Source of the DNA: Candidatus Cloacimonadota bacterium
GTDB taxonomy: Bacteria; Cloacimonadota; Cloacimonadia; Cloacimonadales; TCS61
Direction of reading: 5' to 3'
Assembly: GCA_030621085.1 (NCBI GenBank)
Contig: JAUXIJ010000028.1
Coordinates: 1-39,578, forward strand
Length of the DNA: 39,578 nucleotides
Part shown: in pieces, positions 1 through 8,219 of the stretch
How positions within the stretch are numbered: the first letter of the stretch is position 1
Layout of the letters: the number at the start of each line of letters is the position of its first letter
The notes under the pieces: generated by a model
The model's input: only the letters and a program-made list of their open reading frames with translations
The model's database searches: none
Told to the model about the DNA's origin: nothing
Position numbers and translations under genes: made by a program

Positions 1-1256
1 ATGGTAATTATGAAAGTTATATTTACATCAAAAATAATCAGTTTATTGGTGGATATGATGGTATTAATATAGATGATGCTTATGTAGAGATTTCGGATAA
101 TTATTTTGAGGGGTGTGATGTTAGTACGGAATTTACATTAGGCAAAGTATTCAATAATACATCAAATAATGGAGAAGTCTGGACTCCAGGTGATATGTTA
201 GTTTTTAATAATATCTGCTATAATCATAACGGATATGGCTTGAAAGTAGGTTATAATCCATATTGTACCAATAATATTTCGATAAATAATGAATATGATA
301 TTTGGAGTGCTACAGTATCATATGAAAATTGTATTATAATTAACAACGAAGAATTAACTCAATTTGTCATAAATGGTAATCCCCTTTTCCGCAATTGCAT
401 AATCGATTTTGAGCTAGAATATCCCTTAATAGATGGTGGAGGAAACATCTGGGTTGATTCTTTGCAGGCACAAACACTTTTTGAGGATATACAAAACGGA
501 GATTTTCATCTCATCGAAGGCAGCCTTGCAATAGATGCGGGTTTCGACACTCTGGGTTATTATTATCCGTTCGATATGGATTACAATCACAGAGTCTGGG
601 ATGGAAATAATAATGGAACAGTAATAATCGATATCGGTCCTTATGAATATAATTCACCATTATTTGGCGGTATCGCGGGATATACTTACAATCCTGCAAC
701 CGGTGAACCGGTTGATTATGTTCTTCTTAAAATCGATAACCAGCCGGGTGAGTTTACTTTCTCAGACAGCATCGGGAATTTTGAATACAAACTTCCTGCC
801 GGTATGTACGATGTCTATGCAGAACGTGTATTTTACGAGGATATGATCGAATATCAAGTAGAGGTTTTCGATGGTCAATTTACCCAAATAGCAATTTCCA
901 TGACTGAAATAGTGGATGTTGAAGAAAATACAATTCCTCACTCATCAAACATAATTTCTAACTTGCGAAACTATCCAAACCCGTTTAATCCAGAAACAAC
1001 TATCAGCTTTTCCGTAACACAAAACGCTATGTCCGGCTCAGACGGATCCTCGTTTGTGACTCTTGAAATCTTTAATTTGAAAGGACAGAAAGTTAAAGTA
1101 TTCACATTCCCAAACAGGGGTTTAGGAACAAGTGAATACAGTGTGGTATGGAACGGTAAAGATAACAACAATAAATCAGTTGCATCAGGAATTTATTTCT
1201 ATAAATTAAAAACAGGCGATAACCGGGAAGTTAGGAAGATGGTGTTATTAAAATAG
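1..1256 (+). CDS. Beta-helix surface protein with C-terminal sorting domain (5' end missing)
   Basis: The reading frame is open from the left edge (codons starting at base 3), so the gene begins upstream; the ATG at 195 is internal. The first part has short Asn/Gly/Ile-rich turns of the right-handed parallel beta-helix type ('NNQFIGGYDGI', 'ISDNYFEG', 'NCIIIN', 'FRNCIID'). From about base 663 comes a carboxypeptidase-regulatory-like beta-sandwich ('GGIAGYTYNPATGEPV'). From about 966 comes a C-terminal sorting domain: 'NYPNPFNPETTISF', 'IFNLKGQKVKV', 'ASGIYFYKLKT', ending 'RKMVLLK'. In Bacteroidota-type type IX secretion such domains direct export and surface attachment. The next gene starts 8 bases after the stop, so the two are probably cotranscribed. 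Substrate or binding partner cannot be told. Confidence 0.85.
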   Translation, partial: GNYESYIYIKNNQFIGGYDGINIDDAYVEISDNYFEGCDVSTEFTLGKVFNNTSNNGEVWTPGDMLVFNNICYNHNGYGLKVGYNPYCTNNISINNEYDIWSATVSYENCIIINNEELTQFVINGNPLFRNCIIDFELEYPLIDGGGNIWVDSLQAQTLFEDIQNGDFHLIEGSLAIDAGFDTLGYYYPFDMDYNHRVWDGNNNGTVIIDIGPYEYNSPLFGGIAGYTYNPATGEPVDYVLLKIDNQPGEFTFSDSIGNFEYKLPAGMYDVYAERVFYEDMIEYQVEVFDGQFTQIAISMTEIVDVEENTIPHSSNIISNLRNYPNPFNPETTISFSVTQNAMSGSDGSSFVTLEIFNLKGQKVKVFTFPNRGLGTSEYSVVWNGKDNNNKSVASGIYFYKLKTGDNREVRKMVLLK

Positions 1257-1264
1257 GAGAAAAT

Positions 1265-2725
1265 ATGAAAAATCGATTAATAATTGTCTTATTTGTTTCA
1301 CTAATATATTCTCTTTTCGCTCAAACACCACCCGACACACTATGGACACAAACTTATGGTGGAAATGAAGATGAAATTGCACGCTCCATGCAAGTAACGA
1401 ATGACGGAGGGTACATTATCACAGGAAACATTGGGCCATACTATTCATCGGAAATCCTACTAATTAAAACAGATCAGGGCGGCAATATAATATGGGAACA
1501 TTCTTTTGGTGATCAATATCATGACGGAGCTTATTCTGTTATACAAACATTAGATGGTGGTTATATCGTTGCTGGTTCTACATTTCTTGATTCACCAAAT
1601 TTTTACGATGCCTGGATAATCAAAACGGATCAAAATGGTAATGCTATCTGGGATAACACTTATGGTGGTGGAGATGATGACTTTGCAATGTCCATAATTC
1701 AGCTTGATGATGGTAATTTTGTAATTGTCGGATCTTCTACTTCTTACAGTACAAGTTATTTCGATGCTTGGTTATTTAAGATAGACCAGGATGGCAATCT
1801 GGAATGGGAAAATACTTTTAGTGGTGAATCAAATGATAATGGAACGTGCCTACAACTGACATCTGATGGAGGATTTATCTTAGGCGGATATAGAGAAGTT
1901 TTTGGTGATATGGATGTGTTAATACTTAAAACTGACCAAAATGGCATAATGGTGTGGGAAAACACATTTGATATAAATGATATGGATGGAGCGACCTCGA
2001 TTTTACTTACCAATGATGGTGGTTACATGATTGTTGGTTTTTCGCAAACGGATAGTACAAGTGACATTGACGCATTATTAATTAAAGTTGATGAAGATGG
2101 AGATTTAGAGTGGTTTAACACTTATGGCGATTCTGAAGATGAAATGGCGTTATCGGTTTTACAGACAGATGAAAGTGAGTATATTGTTGCTGGATTCACT
2201 GAGTCATTTGGTGCAGGAAATAGAGATGTTTGGCTTTTTAAAACTGATCAGGATGGTAATATGATCTGGGACGTTACTTTTGGAGGAAGTGAGGAAGATT
2301 TAGCCTATTCACTGCAAAACACAAATGATGATGGATTTGTTTTAGCTGGATATACAAAGTCATATGGAGCAGGGAATAAAGACGCTTATCTTATCAGATT
2401 AGGCTCTGAAGTTGGTGTAAATGATCACTTATTACCTAATGTGAATGATCAATATTTTCTTTATTCAAATTATCCCAACCCCTTCAATCCTTCTACAACA
2501 ATCTCTTTCTCGATTCCCGAAGAAAGTCGTGCTGGACTTTTAGTCTACAACATCAAAGGACAGAAAGTGAAAACACTTGTTAATGAAACAATACCAGCAG
2601 GTGAACATTCTGTTATCTGGAATGGCAGAGATTCTAATGGCAATCGAGTCAGCTCGGGCATCTATTTCTACAAACTGAAAACTGGTAAAATTGAAAAAGT
2701 TAAGAAGATGATATTGCTGAAATAG
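1265..2725 (+). CDS. Secreted seven-repeat propeller-like protein with C-terminal sorting domain
   Basis: The 486-residue product starts with a signal peptide (MKNRLIIVLFVSLIYSLFAQ). Seven repeats of about 52 residues follow, each with a 'W..T(Y/F)GG..(D/E)(D/E)' strand, a 'DGG(Y/F)I(I/V).G' strand and a 'D.(L/W)L(I/F)KTDQ.GN' strand. Seven copies match the usual number of blades in a beta-propeller. A sorting domain follows from about residue 400 ('NYPNPFNPSTTISFS', 'SSGIYFYKLKT', 'KKMILLK'). An AGGAG-type ribosome site overlaps the end of the previous gene, 8 bases away. It is probably a surface adhesin or structural protein; no enzyme motif is seen. Confidence 0.85.
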   Translation: MKNRLIIVLFVSLIYSLFAQTPPDTLWTQTYGGNEDEIARSMQVTNDGGYIITGNIGPYYSSEILLIKTDQGGNIIWEHSFGDQYHDGAYSVIQTLDGGYIVAGSTFLDSPNFYDAWIIKTDQNGNAIWDNTYGGGDDDFAMSIIQLDDGNFVIVGSSTSYSTSYFDAWLFKIDQDGNLEWENTFSGESNDNGTCLQLTSDGGFILGGYREVFGDMDVLILKTDQNGIMVWENTFDINDMDGATSILLTNDGGYMIVGFSQTDSTSDIDALLIKVDEDGDLEWFNTYGDSEDEMALSVLQTDESEYIVAGFTESFGAGNRDVWLFKTDQDGNMIWDVTFGGSEEDLAYSLQNTNDDGFVLAGYTKSYGAGNKDAYLIRLGSEVGVNDHLLPNVNDQYFLYSNYPNPFNPSTTISFSIPEESRAGLLVYNIKGQKVKTLVNETIPAGEHSVIWNGRDSNGNRVSSGIYFYKLKTGKIEKVKKMILLK

Positions 2726-2794
2726 AAAATTTAAAGATAACGTTGTATAATAGTGTATCTGCGGTGTCCCGTAGCACATGCAAAACATCAGAGT

Positions 2795-3184
2795 TTATCT
2801 GCTTTCTTCCTCTCTATTGATCATATGAAAAACCATTTTTACTGTAGCTTGAATGTCTTTTCCCCTCACTGGTTTTACAAGATATCCGTATGGTTCCGAA
2901 GCCATTGCACCGTCTAATGTTCTTTCATCGGCGTATGCCGTTAAAAAAATTATCGCAGTATCATATTTTTCTCTGATCTCTTTAGCTGCCTCTACACCTG
3001 TCATGATCCCAGCCAGCATAATATCCATAATTACAAGATCCGGTTGTAATTTCTCTACTTCCTGTATGGCTTTTTCACCGGTTGTAACAATGGTGCAAAC
3101 ATCATATTGATAGGATATGAGCGCTTTCTTAATATCTTCTGCTATTAATAATTCATCTTCTACAATCAGAATCTTTTTCTTCAT
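2795..3184 (-). CDS. Stand-alone CheY-like response regulator receiver
   Basis: The 129-residue protein is a single receiver domain with no output domain. The acidic pocket (E9, D10), phospho-acceptor D54 ('LVIMDIML'), switch Thr T82 and K104-P105 are all present. It is closely alike, position for position, to the receiver of the HD-GYP protein at 31022 (same 'KKKILIVEDE' start, same D54, T82 and K104, same 'NPYGYLVKP/EPYGYLVKP' end), so the two are probably paralogues. No histidine kinase is next to it. The start is preceded by GGAG 7 bases upstream, and a TTGACA box lies at 3236-3241 on this strand. The output partner is unknown. Confidence 0.92.
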   Translation of the reverse strand: MKKKILIVEDELLIAEDIKKALISYQYDVCTIVTTGEKAIQEVEKLQPDLVIMDIMLAGIMTGVEAAKEIREKYDTAIIFLTAYADERTLDGAMASEPYGYLVKPVRGKDIQATVKMVFHMINREEESR

Positions 3185-3211
3185 TTTGTTGCTCCGATTT
3201 TTTACTTTTTA

Positions 3212-3241
3212 ATAATTAAAAAATCTATTGTGGAATGTCAA
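3212..3241 (-). promoter_or_regulatory. Possible sigma-70-type promoter of the receiver gene
   Basis: On the minus strand a perfect TTGACA (3241 to 3236) is followed after 18 bases by AATTAT (3217 to 3212), about 28 bases before the ATG. The -10 match is moderate (4 of 6), so this is tentative. No sigma-54-type element is seen for this gene. Confidence 0.35.
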
Positions 3242-3307
3242 CACAAAATTATTATTATCCTCAAAGTAATATATATAACATGAATTATTAATAATAATTT
3301 GATATTT

Positions 3308-3321
3308 AGAACAAAAATTGC
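3308..3321 (+). promoter_or_regulatory. Sigma-54-type -24/-12 promoter of the C25 peptidase
   Basis: AGAACAAAAATTGC has the N10 spacing of GG-N10-GC sites, with the first G replaced by A. The ten middle bases and the GC are identical to the pilin promoter at 16111. It ends 45 bases before the ATG at 3367. Confidence 0.6.
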
Positions 3322-3366
3322 TTGTAATTTGTATTCAAATAATTATAGAAGTATGTGGGAGTAAAA

Positions 3367-6300
3367 ATGAAAAGATCTGTATTCATAATGTTTTTTTTAA
3401 TGATATTTATTTCAATTAAGTGCTTGGAATCATCAATCATTTCCTATAAAGATTCATGGGGAAAAGAAGAGTTTAATTTGTTAACTGAATCAGATACCGG
3501 CATCGAAATAATTTTTTCGATTAATGAATTAGTTTTGCAAGAAGTGAACATAAATAGCGAGATAATGACGCAAGTTCAGATTCCCGGTCATTTTCTTCCG
3601 AATGACGAAGGCATGCCCGACCTACCCGGGAATGGCACATATATTGCCATTCCACAAGGTGCAACTCCACAAATAGAAGTGATCTCTTCTCGAGTTGAGA
3701 TAATATCGGATATCGATATTGCCCCGGCTCCACGAATTCCTTGGGATAACGAAACAGGACCACTGGAATATAGTAAAAATGAATTAGTATATTCAACTGA
3801 TTCATTTTATCCTGAGGATACAGTAAAGCTTTCCGAACTTACTCAAATAAGAGGAGTTGATGTAGTTATTCTGGGAATAACTCCTTTTCAGTATAATCCT
3901 GTAAGCAGGGAGTTGCGCATTTATAGGGATTTTCATATCGAAATTACTTACCTTGGAGGTAATGGGCATTTTGGAGATGACAGACTGCGCAGTCGCTGGT
4001 TCGATCCGATTTTACAAAATATAATTTTGAATAGAAATTCTTTACCTGATGTAAATTATCCAGCTTCAATTTCCCGGACAGAAGATTATGAATATATTAT
4101 CATAGTTCCCGATGATCCTGTATTTCTGAATTGGGCAGATTCACTTCGAGTTTTCAGGAACGAGCAGGGAATAAATACCGGAGTGGTTACAACCTCAGAA
4201 ATTGGCGGGAATACTCCAATAGCAATAGAAAACTATATCAACAATGCTTACAACACCTGGGATGTTCCTCCTGTTGGTGTTTTATTGCTTGGTGATTACG
4301 GAACTGCCGGAAGTACTATTATTTCCCCTATATGGAATAGCTATTGTGTTTCCGATCATATTTATGCAGACGTTAATAATAATTCCATGGCTGATGTTAT
4401 TTTGGGAAGAATAACTGCTCAGAATGCAGATCATTTGGAAATAATGATAAATAAAGTTCTGGATTATGAGAGAAATCCTTCAGAAAATCCGGGTTTTTAT
4501 AATAATCCAATAACTGCACTTGGCTGGCAGACAGAACGCTGGTTTCAGATATGTGCCGAAAGTGTAGGAGGATTCTGGTTTAATGAATTGGGAAAAGATA
4601 GAGTTCGCATTAACGAAATTTATGAGGGTAATCCCGATGTTGATCCATGGTCTACAGCAACAAATACATACCAGGTTGTGAACTATTTTGGACCCAATAG
4701 TCTAAATTATATTCCTGCTTACCCCAGCCAATTAGGTGGCTGGACAGGTGGAAATTCTATAGATATAAATAATGCAATTAATAGCGGTGCTTTCATGCTT
4801 GTTCATAGAGATCATGGAGGTGAAACAGGATGGGGAGAACCAAGTTATCATAATAGTGATCTTTCCGGGCTATCTAATGAAGATCTTGTATATGTATTTT
4901 CCATTAACTGTCTTACCGGAAAATTCAATATCAATGGAGAATGCTTTGCTGAAGCTTTCCACCGTCATGAACAAGGTGCTATAGGATTGATCGCAGCATC
5001 AGAAGTTTCTTACTCTTTTGTGAATGATACATTTGTTTGGGGAATGATAGATCATATGTGGGGCGATTTCATGCCAGATTACGGTACTGCTCCACAAAGC
5101 AGCGACCGCATAATGCCGGCTTTTGCTAATGCTTCGGGTAAGTACTTCCTGCAGTATTCCAATTGGCCATATAACAACCAGAGTAAACCGGTAACTTACA
5201 ATCTTTTTCATCACCATGGTGATGTTTTCACCAATTTGTATTCCGAAATGCCACAGTCACTTTCGGTTGTTCACGACGATATCTTGATTGCTGGTCTTGA
5301 AACCTTCACTGTAACTGCAGACGAAGGATCCTTGATTGGACTTTCTGTTAATGGAGAGTTCATAGGCGCAGCAGAGGGAACAGGTTCTCCTGTTACTATT
5401 CAAATTCCGGCTCAGATTCCAAATGAATTCCTGAAAATAACTGTAACCAAACAGAATTATTACCGTTATTCAGAAGAGGTTGATATCATTTCCCCGGAGC
5501 AATATATTATTTGTGATAGTGTGAGTTTTGTTGAAATCGGAGGACATCTTGATGACTCTTTTCAATCTCTGGATACATTGCAAATTGATGTTACTTTTAT
5601 GAATATCGGTTTACAACCGACAGGTGCAACCTTTTCTGCTACTCTTTCCACAGAATCCGATTTCGTTAACATCATCGATGATAGTACTGTTGGTGCTCAA
5701 ATACCTGCTTTGGGTATTTCTTTCATCGAAGATGCATTCCGGATAGAGTTATTACCAGAAATAGAAGATAACACGACAATCTCTTTTGAGGTAGAAATTT
5801 CCTCCGGCGGTGAAAGCTGGGTAAGCGAATTTGATATTATAGTTCATGCTCCTGTGTTGGTTTATGAAAGTTTTGAGCTTGAAGTTACTTCCGGGTCCGA
5901 CCAGATACTTGATCCGGGAGAATCCGGTGAAATATATATTACTCTCCAAAACATGGGTAACGGTTTTGCCTATGAAACTTCCGTTTATCTTTCTACTGAT
6001 GATCCTTATGTATCTCTCACAGGTGAAGAGGTCATTCCAAGCATACTGCCAGGTGAATCAGCTTCCACTCTACAGCCTTTGTATATTACCATTTCAGAAG
6101 AAAGTCCCATTGAATATTTTGCTTCGATCGACGTTTATGCGTTAGATTCAGGAGGTATAACAGGTGAAGGAAATTTCAATCTGGCAATTGGATTCATGGT
6201 CTTTAACTTTGAAAATGATGATATTGAATGGGATCATTATCCATTAACGGAAAATTATCTGGATGAATGGCATTTGAGCGATTATCGAAATCATACTCTT

Positions 6301-7035
6301 GATGGATCATACAGTATGAAGTGTGGTGGTGAAGATGGCTCATATTATTCTAGTTTTATACATGCAGCTCTTGTTATGCCGGAAATAGAACTTACTTCTG
6401 ACTCCAGCGTGAAATTCTACCATTGGATGGATGCAGGTCCCGCAAGTGGTTCAGTAACCTGGGATGGTGGGCTAATAGAGATTTCTACGGATGGTGAAAA
6501 CTGGACGCAAGTAGAACCGGTTGGAGGTTATCCATACACAGCTGGTGATCTCCCCATATGTCCATTTCCTGTTGGAACGGGTTTGTTCGCTGGTGATTTT
6601 GATTGGGAAGAAGTAGAACTTGTTCTTTCGGGTTACATAGGAACGGTTCAACTGCGGTGGGTTTTTGGTAGTTGCCTGGAACCAGGTGAAGGCTGGTACA
6701 TCGATGATATTTCTCTGACGAATTATACAGCTATCGATGATGAATTATTACTTACAAACGAAACATATTTAGGAGGTAATTATCCTAACCCATTTAATCC
6801 AGCTACAACCATTTCTTACAATCTGTTGGAAGATTCTCATGTTTCCATAAATATTTATAATATTAAGGGTCAAAAAGTAAAGAATATGTTAAATTCTGAT
6901 ATGACTGCAGGAGAACACATAGTAGTTTGGGAAGGTAGAGACGAATCTGGAAAAACAGTTTCCAGCGGTATTTATTTCTATAAAATGGAAGCAGATAATT
7001 ATACTTCCATTAAGAAGATGATCCTTCTTAAATAA
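3367..7035 (+). CDS. Gingipain-like C25 cysteine peptidase, secreted, with sorting domain
   Basis: The ATG at 3367 is chosen over a GTG at 3355 because GGGAG lies 5 bases before it and a signal peptide (MKRSVFIMFFLMIFISI) follows, giving 1222 residues. An N-terminal propeptide (about 25-225) precedes the C25 catalytic region (about 235-600). The likely catalytic pair is H483 ('RDHGGETGW') and C515 ('SINCLTGKF'), spaced 32 residues apart, close to gingipain R. Later parts are Ig-like strands (about 600-940), a cleaved-adhesin or MAM-like jelly roll (about 945-1115, ending 'GWYIDDISL') and a C-terminal sorting domain ending 'KKMILLK'. The propeptide is closely alike to the partial protein at 38590, so the two are paralogues. 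The product is probably exported and surface-anchored for protein breakdown. Confidence 0.92.
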   Translation: MKRSVFIMFFLMIFISIKCLESSIISYKDSWGKEEFNLLTESDTGIEIIFSINELVLQEVNINSEIMTQVQIPGHFLPNDEGMPDLPGNGTYIAIPQGATPQIEVISSRVEIISDIDIAPAPRIPWDNETGPLEYSKNELVYSTDSFYPEDTVKLSELTQIRGVDVVILGITPFQYNPVSRELRIYRDFHIEITYLGGNGHFGDDRLRSRWFDPILQNIILNRNSLPDVNYPASISRTEDYEYIIIVPDDPVFLNWADSLRVFRNEQGINTGVVTTSEIGGNTPIAIENYINNAYNTWDVPPVGVLLLGDYGTAGSTIISPIWNSYCVSDHIYADVNNNSMADVILGRITAQNADHLEIMINKVLDYERNPSENPGFYNNPITALGWQTERWFQICAESVGGFWFNELGKDRVRINEIYEGNPDVDPWSTATNTYQVVNYFGPNSLNYIPAYPSQLGGWTGGNSIDINNAINSGAFMLVHRDHGGETGWGEPSYHNSDLSGLSNEDLVYVFSINCLTGKFNINGECFAEAFHRHEQGAIGLIAASEVSYSFVNDTFVWGMIDHMWGDFMPDYGTAPQSSDRIMPAFANASGKYFLQYSNWPYNNQSKPVTYNLFHHHGDVFTNLYSEMPQSLSVVHDDILIAGLETFTVTADEGSLIGLSVNGEFIGAAEGTGSPVTIQIPAQIPNEFLKITVTKQNYYRYSEEVDIISPEQYIICDSVSFVEIGGHLDDSFQSLDTLQIDVTFMNIGLQPTGATFSATLSTESDFVNIIDDSTVGAQIPALGISFIEDAFRIELLPEIEDNTTISFEVEISSGGESWVSEFDIIVHAPVLVYESFELEVTSGSDQILDPGESGEIYITLQNMGNGFAYETSVYLSTDDPYVSLTGEEVIPSILPGESASTLQPLYITISEESPIEYFASIDVYALDSGGITGEGNFNLAIGFMVFNFENDDIEWDHYPLTENYLDEWHLSDYRNHTLDGSYSMKCGGEDGSYYSSFIHAALVMPEIELTSDSSVKFYHWMDAGPASGSVTWDGGLIEISTDGENWTQVEPVGGYPYTAGDLPICPFPVGTGLFAGDFDWEEVELVLSGYIGTVQLRWVFGSCLEPGEGWYIDDISLTNYTAIDDELLLTNETYLGGNYPNPFNPATTISYNLLEDSHVSINIYNIKGQKVKNMLNSDMTAGEHIVVWEGRDESGKTVSSGIYFYKMEADNYTSIKKMILLK

Positions 7036-7085
7036 TAGGATTTGCAGATAAAAGCATTCGCATTTCAGAATTTTTTAATTCAACT

Positions 7086-7099
7086 GGTATAATTATTGC
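7086..7099 (+). promoter_or_regulatory. Sigma-54-type -24/-12 promoter
   Basis: GGTATAATTATTGC is a GG-N10-GC element ending 35 bases before the ATG at 7135. It has the same TATTGC end as the sites at 12275, 30968 and 33396. Its position suggests the 7135 gene is transcribed apart from the peptidase gene upstream. Confidence 0.6.
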
Positions 7100-7134
7100 A
7101 CCTATCAAATAAAAATTTGTATATTGAGGTTAAT

Positions 7135-8160
7135 ATGGGAAAAAGAATGGTATATTTGCTCTTGATGATGTTTTTAGGAACTGTAATTCTTTCGGCACAG
7201 AGTGTTTTTATTTGGGATAGAGATGATGGAAACAACATCATGAATCCTGAAGATCCGTGGACATTTGTTGGGCTGGAATATGCTATTGTTAACGCATTAA
7301 CGGAAAACGGTATAACTCCTGTAATTGATACAATTCTTCCAGATGACCTTTCTAAATATGATATTCTTTTTGCCATACTCGGTCCCTGGTGTGAGGGTTG
7401 AGGTTGGACGCCTCCCGGTCCGGTCGGATCGGATGATGCACAGAAAATCATAGATTTTCTAAATTCTGGAAAAGCTGCATATATTGAAGGTGCTAATGTG
7501 GGAAGTGATTCCCATCCAGATCTTTATCCATTTTTGGGATTAGGTGTTAATTCTCAAATGGCTGTCGGTTATAATGGTATTGAAACTGTAAACGGAATTG
7601 ACAGTAACCTGATGGCTGGTTATTCATTCAATTATCTTTACGGGTCAAATGCAGATTATGGAATCGATGAACTGGATATTGGTGATGGCATTGCTCTGAT
7701 GGAATCACAGGATGAGAACATTCGGGCGGTTTCTTATAATTCCGGTTTATATAGAACTATCACTGCTTCCGCCTTTTTCGGTGCCATTGCAGATGGAACC
7801 GGAATTAATACAAAAACCAATATGATGTTACAATACTTGAATTTTTTCACGACAGTAAATACAGAAAATATCGAAATACCTTTGTTTACACAGCTAGGAA
7901 GTAACTATCCCAATCCCTTCAATCCAACTACAACAATTTCTTTTTCTAACCCTGAAGAAAGCAAAATTGAAATTACTATTTATAATAGTAAAGGACAGAA
8001 AATTAAAACACTGGTGAACGAAGTTCTTTCAGCTGGTGAACATACAGTTATGTGGGATGGTACTGATAATAGAGATACATCAGTTTCCAGCGGTATATAT
8101 TTCTATAAAATGAAAACTTATAATTATACTTCCATTAAGAAGATGATCTTACTCAAATGA
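7135..8160 (+). pseudogene. Secreted sorting-domain protein interrupted by an in-frame TGA
   Basis: One frame runs from ATG 7135 (GAGG 5 bases upstream; signal peptide MGKRMVYLLLMMFLGTVILS) to a TGA at 8158, broken only by TGA at 7399-7401 (codon 89). Both sides read as one protein: a flavodoxin- or ThuA-like start ('SVFIWDRDDG', 'LSKYDILFAILGPW'), then 'DDAQKIIDFLNSGKAAYIEGANV', and a C-terminal sorting domain ('NYPNPFNPTTTISFS', 'KKMILLK'). TGA is an ordinary stop here, so Trp recoding is unlikely. A nonsense mutation (for example TGG or CGA to TGA), a sequencing error or readthrough are the options. A GTG at 7498 could restart translation, but that product would lack a signal peptide. The promoter upstream looks intact, which suggests the break is recent. 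Confidence 0.7.
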
Positions 8161-8172
8161 TCTGATATTTTC

Positions 8173-8209
8173 AAAAATAAAGCCCCGAGAATCTCGGGGC
8201 TTTATTTTT
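8173..8209. terminator. Strong bidirectional rho-independent terminator
   Basis: AAAAATAAAGCCCCGAGA pairs with its inverted copy ending in ATTTTT. This gives a stem of about 16 base pairs with a GC-rich core, an A-run on one side and a T-run on the other. It sits between two convergent genes (ends at 8160 and 8220) and can serve both. Confidence 0.93.
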
Positions 8210-8219
8210 GAAATGAAAC

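Noticed and set aside
966..1253. C-terminal domains read as FlgD (flagellar hook-capping) domains
   Set aside because: These sorting domains resemble the FlgD Ig-like fold, but they sit at the end of signal-peptide proteins with no flagellar genes nearby.
2726..2794. Terminator between the convergent genes ending at 2725 and 2795
   Set aside because: No stable hairpin with a T-run could be found in this 69-base gap.
7402..7425. Stem-loop after the in-frame TGA (TTGGAC / GTCCGG) as a selenocysteine insertion element
   Set aside because: The loop is only 8 bases from the TGA and has no typical bacterial SECIS apical loop, and the protein is not a known selenoprotein type. A nonsense mutation or error is simpler.
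7135..8160. TGA read as Trp (alternative genetic code)
   Set aside because: TGA ends several intact genes here (for example at 8158, 15431 and 18139), and no other gene contains an in-frame TGA.
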